Shown: positions 47,892 through 57,966 of the stretch, piece after piece | Numbering within the stretch: the first letter of the stretch is position 1 | Layout: each line of letters opens with the position of its first letter | NCBI GenBank assembly: GCA_025558075.1 | Contig: JAHLKF010000005.1 | Span: 1,146,510 to 1,210,509, forward strand | Source: Gaertneriomyces semiglobifer | Taxonomy: Eukaryota; Chytridiomycota; Chytridiomycetes; Spizellomycetales; Spizellomycetaceae | Direction: 5' to 3' | Length of the DNA stretch: 64,000 nucleotides | The notes under the pieces: model-generated | What the model saw: only the letters and a program-made list of their open reading frames with translations | What the model was told of the DNA's origin: nothing | Database searches by the model: none | Made by a program: the position numbers and the translations under genes

Positions 47892-50800
47892 CTAATCGAG
47901 GATTTGTTCCCAGCTGCTAGCTCTGCCTACACTGGTCGGTCCGGTTTCGCTAAGTATTTGATCATAGAATGCCTTTGCAATTTCGTGCCGACGTGCGTTC
48001 GTGCATTTCGCCAACACCCTACAGTATCAACGACGTCAAACACAATTCGAAGGTGGGCTTGCCCGACAGCAAAACCTACCTTAGTCTGATAATCCCTCTT
48101 ACAGCTCCTGATACGGTTTTCCATTTGTTGACAGGTGTGGCGGCCTCTGACATTGGTTGCGTTCCACCAACGACGGTCTTCAATGTTCTCTCGTAGCATG
48201 CAATCCTTAGGCCAAGATATCGCTTCTGGAAGCACAAGTCTTGCCGGAATAGACGGAGTCTCTCAACCTCAGCCCTCAAATACAGCAACTCTTCGACCAG
48301 GTTTTGACATTGTTGCTTCAAAGTGGAAATATCTACAAGTGAAGGTGTTGTCGTACCAGACGGGGAACTTTGTGCGAAAGCAGTTGAAGTGAGTGTCGAC
48401 CGCAACAACGCCAGTATTTTCTTTGACGTTTGTTTTACACGAGTGAGCTCATCCCTTAGTTGCAACGCCTCAGCGTCAACTGGAGCGAATCCAAGGTGAG
48501 GCAATGAGCCTCTAGATTGCTGTGCCGCTTCTTCCTCCAATGCATGAATAAGTTCCTCCATGCCACGCCTTTCTTCGTCTCCAACGGCGAGCATGTCCCT
48601 CATATGATAGACTTCGCCCTCGAGTCCGGCGACGCGCCCATGGAGGAATTGAATTTCTCCGCGTGCCGCTTCCGCGTCATGTTGAGAAATCTCGAGGAGT
48701 TCAACCAATTCCTCCAATTCGCGGCGAAGCTGGGCCTCGGCATTGGAAGTGGTTCCAGAATTGAAGGATAACTCTGATCCCGAAAAGGATTGGTCAGGCG
48801 ATTGCTTGAGTTGGTTCTTTTCGCGAGCTTGAGAAAGCTCCGCCTCACTTTCGCGTAGCCGCTCTCCCGCTTCTTCCAATGCTCGGTGCAATGCGTCTAC
48901 ATCTGCCTCCAACTTCTGCACCTTCTCCCTTAGCAGAATTTCGTTATCTCCTAGCCTACCCTTCTCACGCAACTCCACAAGCTCAGCTTGCAAGGCCACA
49001 ACTTCGTCATCCTTCTTCAAAATGAGCGATTGTAGCTCAACTTTTTGTTGCTCCAAACGCCCATACAACTCTTGTATGCTTCGGTCTTTCTCCTGATTAT
49101 CATACATCGTTGTGTCAAGTTGCTGTTGAATACTCGCCAGCGATGTTTGGTGCTGAGCAGCAACAGAAGCGGCCTCATCACGGGCGGAGCGAGTGGCGTC
49201 TAACTCAGCTCGAGTTTCATGTAATTCGGATCGCAGACGCGTCTCTTCGGATAGGCTGTTGTCGGATTGGAAACGAAGGGACTCCACCTGAGACTCCAGC
49301 TCGACGATGAGAGACCGCAATTCATCTGCTTCGGCGGACTTTTCGGTTAATTGTTGTTCCAAGTTACCAGACGAAGCCTGCAACGCCTCCAGTTCCTGCG
49401 CGCGTGCGAACCACGCTTGGTGTTGAGCCTGCTCACGATGGCGTTCTGCTTCTACCGATTCCAATTGCGATTTTAACAGAGTCAATTGGCCTTCAACTTC
49501 CGCGAGCTGTTCGACCACAGCTTGCTTATCCGTTACACAGACTATCAACTCTGTTTTCACCCTTTCCACTTCACACTCTGCATTCCGCAATTTTTCTTCA
49601 CAATCTGTTGTGTCGCGCTGTGATTGACTGAGGGCCTCCTCCAGTGACAATCTTTCGTTCTGCAAACGTTCGGCTTCCAAAGTAGACTGTTCTAGCATGG
49701 CTTTCAAATTCTCTACCTCTGAAACTGACGCACTCATTTCGGCGCGAAGCGCCTCGGAGTCGCTCTGAGCGCCTTGCATCTCCGCTAGCTTGTCTTCCAA
49801 TTCTAGTATTGCCTCTTCCAATTCGCCAACCTGGACTTGGAGGCTTTGTACCGCCAATTTCGACCGTTGGGATTCATCTCGTGCATCGTTGACTTGACTT
49901 TTCATCTCATATACACGAGTTACGACAACTTCAGCCGCAATTTCCTCCGGGTTGTCGTCGAACTGTAGTGACTCTGCCATCTTGCAAATTTCGGTGCGGA
50001 ATGCTGTGAGGTTTTGTATCTCCGTGTGGCACAGAGCTATCTGTTCCTCAAGTGACACGTTCGACTGCTTTCGGTCCTGAACAGCAACTTCCAAATCCTG
50101 ATAACGGCTGCGCCATTCCTCAACCTCTTGCTCCAAAGCCTCACACTTTCTACCAGCCTCCCTCCTTTCTCGTTCATACTCCTTTGCGCGCTCTTCCCAT
50201 TCACCATTTTCGGTGGAGAGATTCATCAAGCGTTGCTCACATTCCATGAGCTTGATGCGGCCAATTTCCATGGATTGTTCCAACTCGACCTTCTCATCTT
50301 CCACATTCCGGAGCGCACTGAGCTCAGACTCTACTGCAGTCTTCTCACTGGTAATGGAGTCAATCACACTTTGCAAATGCGAGTTCTGACCCTTTAATGA
50401 TTCCGCTTCCTCTTCCAACGTCGACGCGCGAGTTCGCAAATCAGCAATCTCAGCTGTAAGCGAGGACGCCTCACTAATTTGCGCACGAAGTTCGTTCCGC
50501 TCTGACTCGATACGGCGCCCAGCATCTACGGCTGCAAGCAGTTGTGTTTTTAGGCGGTCCGCAAAATCTGATTTCTTTTCGAGCAGGTCGATGGTTGACT
50601 GATAATCAGATTCTTTCTGGGCGAGGGCCTCTTGCAGCTCGGCGAAATCCGCTTCACGTCTCTGCAGCTCACCTTCTAAAGTACTAATCCTGGACGCATA
50701 GTCGCTCAACTGTGATTGCGCCAGAGAGAGTTGAGCTTGCGCTTCAGACAAGTTAGTGGACCGTTCCTCCAAAATCGACAGTTGTACATTAAGTTCTGCC

Positions 50801-52295
50801 GAGATGGACTGAATTTCGTGTTCTTTAGTGGTCACTTCAGCTCGTGCCTTGGTGATCTCATCTCTGGCATCCGCGAGCTGCACGGAGAGAGTCTGTATTT
50901 GACCACTGGTATCTTCACGCGCTTCCAAAGACTCGGATAATTCCTTCTGAAGGGCGTCAATCTGAGCGTCTTTTTCTTTGCAACTCACTTCGCCCTCGGA
51001 AAGTCGAGCCCGTAACGAGTTTACTTCGTCCTTTAGGTCAGAGTTTGACTCGGTCAAGTTGCGCATAGTATCTACTAGCTCGTTAACATCAGCCTTCTTT
51101 GCATCTTCGGCGTCATGCATTTGGGATAATTCTTGTTGCAGCGCATTGCACTTGCTTCTCTGAGCCTCCAAGTCGGCACGCGTCTTTTCTGCATCAGTCG
51201 TTGCGGCATCTCGCTCATCAGTAAGCACTTTGATCTTTCCCGCCATGTCATCCAAGACTTTGCGCATATTCGTCATCACGACGGACTGCTGCTTCCTGGC
51301 GTTCCCGAGTTCCAGCTGAGCATGCTCCAACTGGCTGCGTAAATGAGCCACCTCCTGAGTTTCGGAATCCTTGCTGGCTGTCTGTTGTCGAAGCTCATGA
51401 ACTTCCTTCTGAACGTTTGCAAATTCCGTTGTGACATCCTCAAGGTGTTTTCGTAAATCCAGAACCTGTTGGTCTTTTGCCTCTAGATCGGCCGTCAAAG
51501 ATCGGAGCTTGGTCGCGAGGTCATCTCGTTCCGATTTCACCTGAATCAACTCTTTGACTGTTTCTGAATGCTCGGATGTATGAGCGGACGGAATTTGGTC
51601 AAGTTGCTGGGAGGATTGCCGCAGCTCGTTGAGTTCGGACTCTAATGCCTCCTTGGTGATTTCTAGTTCACTAAACTGCCGTCGAAGAGTTTCTAGTCCG
51701 GCGTCCTCTTGCGCTTGCCGTAAGTTTGTTAATAATTTTTCTCGCTCAGCGGCCATTGATGCCAGCTGATCTCGCAGCCCCGGAAGCTCGACAAGGTCAT
51801 TTTGAAGACGCCCTATATCAGCTTTCAAGAGCTCTATTTCTTCCTCTATTGCCGTTGACGGTGGTTGCGTTTCGCAAATTGCTTTAAGCTTTTTGTTTTC
51901 CTCACTTAATTGCTGACATCGTTGTGCCAAATATTGATTATCGGATGATAGGGAGCGGATACGTTGAGCAAAATCGTTAGCGTCCTGGTGTAGCGTTGAA
52001 GATGAATGAGATGCAGGAACAGATGGAGATGATGCTGTTATGGAGTGCCGTGGAGTGGATCTGGCAGAGCAATGATACGTGTGCATGAGTCTCAACGATA
52101 CACTGGTTAGACGGCCGTCGTAACGTACCGGACACTGGTTGCTCCGCTCGCAGTTAGCTGATCCAAAGCATCATCGCTCCCGCCCTTATCACTGCGTAAA
52201 CCAATGCTAGAATTCAGCGCTGGTCCCTTTTTGTAGTCCCGGAGCCGTTTCTTAGCGGCTGCCAGCTTGGCTTCTCGTGCCGCCGAGGCATTCAT
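47892..52295 (-). CDS. PACT-domain coiled-coil scaffold (pericentrin/AKAP9-like)
   Basis: Three exons (52129-52295, 48080-52090, 47892-48018) give 1434 residues. The N-terminal motif AAREAKLAAAKKRLRDYKK resembles the start of AKAP9/pericentrin and of GM130. Nearly all of the protein is one long coiled coil. Near the C-terminus LLYLRAEVERLRLFRQDLCF continuing QKRYL matches the PACT motif (basic/aromatic core QKRYL) that targets pericentrin-type scaffolds to centrosomes, basal bodies or spindle poles. The last intron (donor after RLR, acceptor before VLAKC) adds 41 residues in phase, ending SSWEQILD. It would anchor gamma-tubulin or signalling proteins at the basal body; that is inference. The first ATG is 52295, and the AKR gene diverges from it. 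Confidence 0.82.
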
Positions 52296-52938
52296 GGCCG
52301 CATGTATCCGTTGCAAGACAAGTGGCGGTCAGCAACCATCAAGGCCTCGCACTCTCCATTGGTTTAATGTGTGTGATTGCGGTCCTGTGTTTTTGATAGA
52401 TCCAACCGCTGTACTCTGTCAAATGCTGTAAATACCCCGCGGAAGGCGAGACGCAAGTTGACACACCGGGGTTGAACACTTGCAGCGTCTCTCTGGAAAA
52501 GGGAAAACCTGCCATGGCTGCGGAACAAATTCAAAGGCGGTTGCACCATGGCGGTGCCGCATGGAGTCATATTCAAAGTGTCACTCCATGATGTGCATTG
52601 TGTATGGTCAAAGGTGTCGCATATGAACATTTCATAGACGACGGCAGAATGGCGGCAGATTTGTGCCAGTGCAGCATCGGGCGCTACGTGGCCATATCTG
52701 ATGCTTGGGGCATCATGGAAAATATGAGAACCCACCATGCCGTTGACTCTGCACGGAATCCCTGACGTCGTGTCGCCAGTGCTTTCGAACCAAAGCCTCT
52801 GACTCGTCAGAAAATGTTACAAATCCGCTGGCGCCTATATAAAGGGGGGGATGGGTACTGTTCTGTTAGTGGCAGGAGCAGCAGGACCAACAGTTGCTAG
52901 TGTGCCAATACAACCAGCCTTACGCTAGATTTGATAAA
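52296..52938. promoter_or_regulatory. Divergent promoter region with TATA box for the AKR gene
   Basis: 643 bp between divergent starts. A TATA element (CTATATAAAG, 52834-52843) lies about 100 nt before the AKR start codon. No second TATA faces the PACT-domain gene. Confidence 0.6.
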
Positions 52939-54397
52939 ATGGCTTTCCAACCTCCTCCAAAACCCAAGAGCGCCCTAGGCTACCACCGGATTCTAGCCCC
53001 TGTTGCGGGTGTCCGAGTGTCGCCCTTGTGTCTTGGCTCAATGAATTTTGGGAATGCTTGGAAAGAGTTTATGGGCGGTATGGTGGTGCTGAAGTGATCT
53101 TTTTCGGTCATTTTGTATTATGCTGACTTTCAGATCTCATTGGTAAATAGAATGCAACAAGGAAACGTCGTTCTCGATCTTGGATCATTTCTTTGAAAAT
53201 GGCGGAAACTTTATTGACACGTATGTCATGCGTTTGAGCATCTAATACTCATTGTCATTCTCATTCTCATTCTCACTCTCTCTCCTTACCGACGACAAAA
53301 GGGCGAGCAATTATCAGAATGAAGAGTCTGAAAAGTGGCTGGGAGAATGGATGGAGACTCGCAAGAACCGTGATCAGATTGTGCTTGCTACCAAGTTCAC
53401 CACCTGTTACCCCGCTGTGGAAGGGCCCGAAAAGATCCGAACCAACTTTCAAGGCAATCACGCCAAAAGCTTGCGTGTCTCGCTAGAGGCGTCTCTGAAG
53501 AAACTGCGGACTGACTATATTGATATTGTGAGTCACGCTGGTTTGCAGAGCAGTAACGGACCTGGAACTGATCTATAGCTATGTCTTTCGCAGCTCTATG
53601 TCCACTGGTGGGACTTTTCCACGTCGATTCCCGAAGTGATGCAATCTCTCCACAAAATGGTCATGGCCGGCAAGGTCTTGTACCTTGGCATCAGTGATAC
53701 CCCAGCCTGGATCGTTGCCAAAGCCAACGAGTACGCGCGCAATCACGCATTGAGCCAGTTTGTCATCTACCAAGGCAAATGGAATGCAGGTCTTCGCGAT
53801 TTTGAAAGGGACATATTGCCCATGTGCGAGTCGGAGGGGATGGCCATTGCACCGTGGGGCGCGCTTGGAGGCGGTAATTTCAAATCGCGGGAGCAGCGGG
53901 AAGCCGCAGCCCACGAAGGACGTCACCTTGGAGATGCATCGCAGAAGGATATTTTGATTTCAGAAAAGCTGGAAGAGATTGCAAAGAAAAAGGGAACGTT
54001 GATAACCAGTGTGGTAAGTCTTTTCTCTTGTCGGGTTGGCGCGCGATAGTGGGCGCCACGAGACATCTTCTTAACTGCTATTTTGTGTGTGCAGGCCTTG
54101 GCATATATCATGCACAAGTACCCGTGGGTGTACCCGATTGTGGGAGGCCGTAAGGTCGACCATTTGCGAGGCAACATCGAGGCGTTGACCCTCGAGCTTA
54201 CAGAGCAGGAAATCGATGACATTGAATCGGCCGTCCCGTTCGACGCTGGCTTCCCCTTGGCGTTCTTGTACGGCTTTACTCAGGAAGGATTCAAGTATAG
54301 TACGCGCTTGAGTACCAAGGATCTGCCGCTCGTCAAGGTGGCAGGATACCTCGATGTTGTAGACGGACAAGCACCTATCCGCCCTCGCAAGATCTGA
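52939..54397 (+). CDS. Aldo-keto reductase, aryl-alcohol dehydrogenase (AAD) type
   Basis: Five exons (52939-53077, 53151-53220, 53302-53527, 53594-54013, 54095-54397) give 385 residues. NADPH-dependent AKRs of this fungal group reduce aromatic aldehydes and ketones in the cytosol. The tetrad is visible: Asp in FIDTASNY, Tyr a few residues on, Lys in LATKFTT and His in LYVHWWD. The cofactor-binding C-terminal part has ALAYIMHKYPWVYPIVGGRK. Junctions complete conserved motifs (the FIDT/ASNYQNE split and the TDYIDI/LYVHWWD split), so the models are firm. Intron 2 contains a short CATTCT microsatellite. An earlier start at 52894 is possible but less likely given the TATA spacing. Confidence 0.93.
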
Positions 54398-54546
54398 TGG
54401 ATTGATTGATCAATTAGGAGGGCGTTTTTGTCGTGCACTGTTTTTTGTCGTTCCAAATACATTTCCCTGTGATCCCTTGCAATGCACTTTTCTCTATGTA
54501 CATTCGCTAGCACGTCATCTCTCATGAACAGTAAGAGAATAACAAG

Positions 54547-54620
54547 GCCCTCGTGGTGTAGTGGATTAGCACTTCTGACTTCTAATCAGACGGTCGCAGG
54601 TTCGAACCCTGCCGGGGGCG
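54547..54620 (+). tRNA. tRNA-Arg (anticodon UCU)
   Basis: The cloverleaf folds cleanly. The acceptor stem GCCCTCG pairs with CGGGGGC, the D stem is GTGT/GCAC, the anticodon stem is TCTGA/TCAGA around loop CTTCTAA (anticodon TCT), and the T stem is GCAGG/CCTGC around TTCGAAC, with discriminator G. No intron. A short T run at 54625-54628 can terminate Pol III. The 3' half of this gene is repeated downstream and marks the apparent edge of the virus-like region. Confidence 0.95.
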
Positions 54621-54883
54621 CACTCTTTTGCGAAAAACTAGGTGGTCGCGCTTCGAACCCTGCCGGGGGCGCACTCTTTTGCGAAAAACTAGGTGGTCGC
54701 GCTTCGAACCCTGCCGGGGGCGCACTCTTTTGCGAAAAACTAGGTGGTCGCGCTTCGAACCCTGCCGGGGGCGCACTCTTTTGGGAAAAACTAGGTGGTC
54801 GCGCTTCGAACCCTGCCGGGGGCACTCTTTTGCGAAAAACTAGGTGGTCGCGCTTCGAACCCCGTCTGGCGGTTTTTTTTTTT
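54621..54883 (+). repeat. Tandem array of tRNA-Arg 3'-end copies
   Basis: Units begin at 54621, 54672, 54723, 54774 and 54823 (period 51, last 49). Each has a ~30-nt spacer (CACTCTTTTGCGAAAAACTA core) followed by the variable loop, T loop and acceptor end of the upstream tRNA, except that the AGG in the 5' T stem is replaced by GC. The final unit degenerates (CTTCGAACCCCGTCTGGCGG) into a T11-12 run. The units lack the 5' half of a tRNA, so they are not genes. The layout fits repeated site-specific insertion/excision at, or slippage next to, a tRNA 3' end. Confidence 0.9.
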
Positions 54884-55045
54884 TGGCCATTTTCCATGCC
54901 ATTCAGTTATCAATATGTCAGCCAGTTCCAGCTGTCAAGACGCGTTCTCCGCTTTCCCAGCTGTCAACTGGCGAGTGATACATCTTGCACGCATTCCAAA
55001 CCGGAAAAGCGGTTTAAGACGGCGGTTTCAATTTCCGTATTTAGT

Positions 55046-55650
55046 CACTTCCATTTTGATTAGCTGCAACAGATTGGAGGGTTGCACTCACTGATTTCAT
55101 AGATTTTTTCTCTTTCCTGTGTCTTCAGTGACCACCGTATGGATTACTTTTATTTCATTACAATTGTCAACACAGACACAGGAAAAAAAACAGTTTCGGC
55201 ATGCAGCCACTTCCGTCTCGTCTGCAACAGATCAGAGGGTTGCCACTCACTGATATATGATAGGTTGCGACTTTTCTCTTTCCTGTGTCTCTGTTGACGA
55301 CTGTATGGATTACTATTATTTCATTACAATTGTCAATGTAGACACAGAAAAGAAAACAGTTTCGGAATCCAGTCGCTTCCGTTTCGATTAGCTGGAACAG
55401 ATCGGAGGGTTGCACTCACCGATTCCATAGATTTTTTCTCTTTCCTGTGTCTCTGTTGACGACTGTATGGATTACTATTATTTCATTACCATTGTCAATG
55501 TAGATGCAGAAAGGACACCAGTTTCAGAATCCTGCCGTTTCGATTAGCTTCAACTGATTTCATGGATTTTTTCTCTTTCCTGTGTCTTCGTTGACAACCA
55601 CATGGATTTAGTGTTTTTTCCTCGTCAACAAAGACATAGGAAAGAAAAGC
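55046..55650. repeat. Four tandem ~160-bp units, each with a ~20-bp hairpin
   Basis: Units begin near 55046, 55208, 55374 and 55534 and diverge by several per cent. Each has an A/G-rich lead (GATTAGCTGCAACAGAT...GGAGGGTTGCACTCAC), then TTTCTCTTTCCTGTGTCT followed by GTTGAC, a 30-40-nt loop, and the inverted arm GTCAA...AGACACAGGAAA. In the last unit the arms match at about 19 of 21 positions. They lie between the tRNA array and the first virus-like gene, so an origin, packaging site, terminal repeat or transcriptional control region are all possible. Confidence 0.85.
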
Positions 55651-55662
55651 CTTCCACTGAGG

Positions 55663-55672
55663 TATAAATGAG
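55663..55672 (+). promoter_or_regulatory. TATA box of the first virus-like gene
   Basis: GGTATAAATG directly follows the last hairpin unit, 120-130 nt before the ATG at 55793. This spacing is longer than for the minus-strand genes of the element. Confidence 0.55.
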
Positions 55673-55792
55673 AACACTCTCACTCTTGGCTGGCCAGAAT
55701 CTCGACAAAATCTCACGGACAGAAGGCCAATAGAAGTTCATATCTCTCGCTTTTCTCTTAAACAATTCTTTACTTTCTTCGCTGGGTTCGCC

Positions 55793-56563
55793 ATGTTCGG
55801 CCCCCTTACATTTCCCGTTGGAACAACTTTTGCAACCATCCAAAAAGACCTGACGAATGTTCTGGTCGACAACTGGACGAAGGAGCGCTCGTCCATCGAA
55901 TTCTTGGAACTTGCCGGCGCCGAAACCATCGATGTTCGCAAGCTTGAAGGCCCTTTGAACGGCCGTGCAAAGAGTTTCTATGGATTAACCGAGTTTCAAT
56001 CTCGACCTCTCGGCTGCTTGTGGAAGCAGGAGAAAAGGGACGCCATTGTACAGTTGATGCATCAACATTTGAGAGACCCTTTCGCCATGCCCGAGGTGTT
56101 GAACTCCTTTGATGCCGTGGCAGTGGATGAAGTCCTTGGCAATGGGATCATCAGGGAGGCCGATGATGATCAACTGAACAGCATCCAGTTCACCTTATAC
56201 TGGATGACATTAACCGTCGACAATCGAGTGGATGAAGACGGCAGCACTGGTTTTCGCCGCACCTTGGACACCTTCAAAGCAATTCGGCTAGGGGATACCA
56301 TCTACGCCAACTTTCTCAGTGAAATCCACAGCGTGCAAAGGGAAACAATCAGTTTGCACTATGTCGGAATCACAGTACGAAACCCTGGCCTACACATCAC
56401 GGAGCATCTTGCGGCCAGCGACAGAACTGTCTCTCGCTTCCAGGCAATGCGGTTGGCGGCAGGGGATGATCTGCAGAGCGTTTCAGCACACACCCTACTG
56501 ACCGCGGAGCTTCCGGTGGCAGTGGCACTACCGGGGTCACAAGCACGAGAGAAGGGGGCATGA
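55793..56563 (+). CDS. Unknown 256-residue protein of the virus-like element
   Basis: Single exon, first gene after the tRNA array and hairpins, preceded by a TATA box. The protein is mixed alpha/beta with no signal peptide or membrane segment. It has an acidic central part (EVLGNGIIREADDDQLNS) followed by likely beta strands (IQFTLYWMTLTVDNRV; TISLHYVGITVRNP), which would fit a structural or jelly-roll-like protein, but I recognise no family. The C-terminus is Ala/Arg-rich. It faces away from the other complete genes of the element, which lie on the minus strand, so it may be a differently timed gene. Confidence 0.75.
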   Translation: MFGPLTFPVGTTFATIQKDLTNVLVDNWTKERSSIEFLELAGAETIDVRKLEGPLNGRAKSFYGLTEFQSRPLGCLWKQEKRDAIVQLMHQHLRDPFAMPEVLNSFDAVAVDEVLGNGIIREADDDQLNSIQFTLYWMTLTVDNRVDEDGSTGFRRTLDTFKAIRLGDTIYANFLSEIHSVQRETISLHYVGITVRNPGLHITEHLAASDRTVSRFQAMRLAAGDDLQSVSAHTLLTAELPVAVALPGSQAREKGA

Positions 56564-56907
56564 TAGTTTGGGACAACATTTTGGATATCGATCACGCAAA
56601 AGTGGGTGCGGCAGCGGAGTAAATTTCGGATAAATTTCATAGATTTCGGATATATTTCGTAGATGTCGGGTGTGGCGCGTTTTGTGATGAAAAGAATGGA
56701 AACAATGGAAATGTATGAAAGTTTCGTGAAAGAAATAGAGTTTGGATTGTGCACGTGACCCGAAGTTTGGGTGCGGGGTGACACCGAGTGAGGCGAGTGA
56801 CTCATGCACACAGCACAAGAGGGCGGTCGGACAACAATGAGAAAGGCAAACGGTTTTTGCGACAAGAACTAGGATGATGTATTAAATATATAACAGAAAT
56901 ACGATGA
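56564..56907. other. Convergent intergenic region with short tandem repeat
   Basis: 344 bp between two convergent genes of the element. About 2.5 copies of a 20-nt unit (ATTTCGGATAAATTTCATAG type) lie at 56625-56670. Otherwise empty. Confidence 0.5.
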
Positions 56908-57360
56908 CTAGGCAATATCAAGATGGATGTGCGTGCTGAGAATGTTGAGTCCACCGTCTAGCTTACATTGAACACAGGACATATAGTTCTCACTGATGTT
57001 TTGAAGGAAACAATCATTGCAGTAGAGGTGGGCGCATTTCGGAAGTTTCAAGAGACCGGCAACCAAATTGTTGCAAAGGCAGCAACAGACTGTTTCAATA
57101 GGACAGCTTAGAACCGCGGAACAAAATGGGCCTCTACATATCATATCAGAGAGCGTGGCAAAGCAACCAGGGTGGTAATAGTGGTAGCAATTGGTGTACA
57201 CCCGAAGAGTGTTGGGGAGAATGGCTTTGAGACAGACACTACAGTCGGTCTTGAAGTTGCTACCCTGTGAGGCTGTGACGTAAGGAGGAGGAGGAGGAGG
57301 AAGAGGAGGACGAGGGGGAGAAGAGGAGGAATCATCGTGAATAGTATTGTGATGGGCCAT
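56908..57360 (-). CDS. RING-like double zinc-binding protein of the element
   Basis: A single exon of 150 residues. After a Ser-rich stretch and a polyproline run (encoded by GGA repeats near 57,280-57,320) come two Cys/His clusters: CSVCLKAI...CYHYYHPGCF and CCCLCNNLVAGLLKLPKCAHLYCNDCF, ending CVQC. The second has C-x2-C...C-x-H-x2-C-x2-C spacing as in RING fingers. Viral RING proteins often act as ubiquitin ligases or transcription regulators; that role is inferred. I chose the Met at 57360 (MAHHN) over the in-frame Met at 57411 because it places the start about 70 nt from an AT-rich TATA-like element (CCTTAAATT, 57428-57436), as in the neighbouring genes. Confidence 0.65.
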   Translation of the reverse strand: MAHHNTIHDDSSSSPPRPPLPPPPPPYVTASQGSNFKTDCSVCLKAILPNTLRVYTNCYHYYHPGCFATLSDMICRGPFCSAVLSCPIETVCCCLCNNLVAGLLKLPKCAHLYCNDCFLQNISENYMSCVQCKLDGGLNILSTHIHLDIA

Positions 57361-57479
57361 GCTTGAGAGATGTGAGGCAGAGAACAGGAAATAGGAGAGC
57401 TTTCGCAGCATAAAAGCTTTCGCAAAAAATTTAAGGGGTAGTCAAACACAAACATTCGTGTTCTAATTATGAGAGTGAG

Positions 57480-57863
57480 TCATACACATGTACTGTCGTG
57501 TTGAATCGTGTATGGGTTTCCGTCAGGACCTTGAACTTGAACTTTGAAGGTTGTCGGTAACACTTTCCAAACACTACCGTAAGGATAGGGGCGAGCGGTG
57601 TAGATACAATGGTCCCAGAAAAAGATCAATCGATTGAAGCGAGGATCAAGTGCTGCAAACAGGTGCAGTCCAACAGCAGAATCGAGAGAGTGGAGAAGGC
57701 GTGTAAATGCAAAAGAATCAGCATTCATAAAGCGACCACTCAAGGGTGTTTTGACAATAACAACGTGTCTATAAGCAAACGCTGCAACAGGGTCGGTGAC
57801 TCTGAGGGTATGCTTGAGGGCATCGTCGCAAGCATCATCCGCTTCGGTTTTACGCTTGACCAT
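57480..57863 (-). CDS. Element protein, paralogue A of a tandem pair
   Basis: A single exon of 127 residues from the ATG at 57863 (MVKRKTEADD), about 70 nt downstream of a TATA box. It resembles its neighbour at 57967-58494 along its length. Shared features are a basic start, HxxxVKxPLxGR, a central H-x-LD-x-x-x-x-L-x-LF block, a RLIFFWDHCIY / RRILFWAHAVY segment, and a C-terminal Q-G-x-D-G-N-x-Y motif ending in Cys-Val. No known family recognised. Compact alpha/beta fold without membrane segments. Confidence 0.75.
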   Translation of the reverse strand: MVKRKTEADDACDDALKHTLRVTDPVAAFAYRHVVIVKTPLSGRFMNADSFAFTRLLHSLDSAVGLHLFAALDPRFNRLIFFWDHCIYTARPYPYGSVWKVLPTTFKVQVQGPDGNPYTIQHDSTCV

Positions 57864-57930
57864 GAGTGAGAATGAGAACTGAAATAACACTATAGAAATG
57901 TTTCGAGGGAGTGGCGAACAGTGTAGAGCT

Positions 57931-57940
57931 TTTATATTTT
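57931..57940 (-). promoter_or_regulatory. TATA box of paralogue A
   Basis: Reads AAAAAATATAAAAGC on the minus strand, about 70 nt before the ATG at 57863. The same A-rich lead and spacing recur upstream of the two following minus-strand genes. Confidence 0.7.
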
Positions 57941-57966
57941 TTACATCGTTATTTAAAACCATGGTC

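Noticed and set aside
54621..54883. CRISPR-like array
   Set aside because: Spacers are identical and not unique, and the repeated part is plainly the tRNA 3' end.
54482..55063. Open frames on both strands through the tRNA 3'-end array (repeating Asn-Pro-Ala-Gly-Gly or Pro-Pro-Ala-Gly-Phe-Glu units)
   Set aside because: They exist only because the 51-bp unit is a multiple of three; they begin inside a tRNA gene or spacer and have no promoter or domain.
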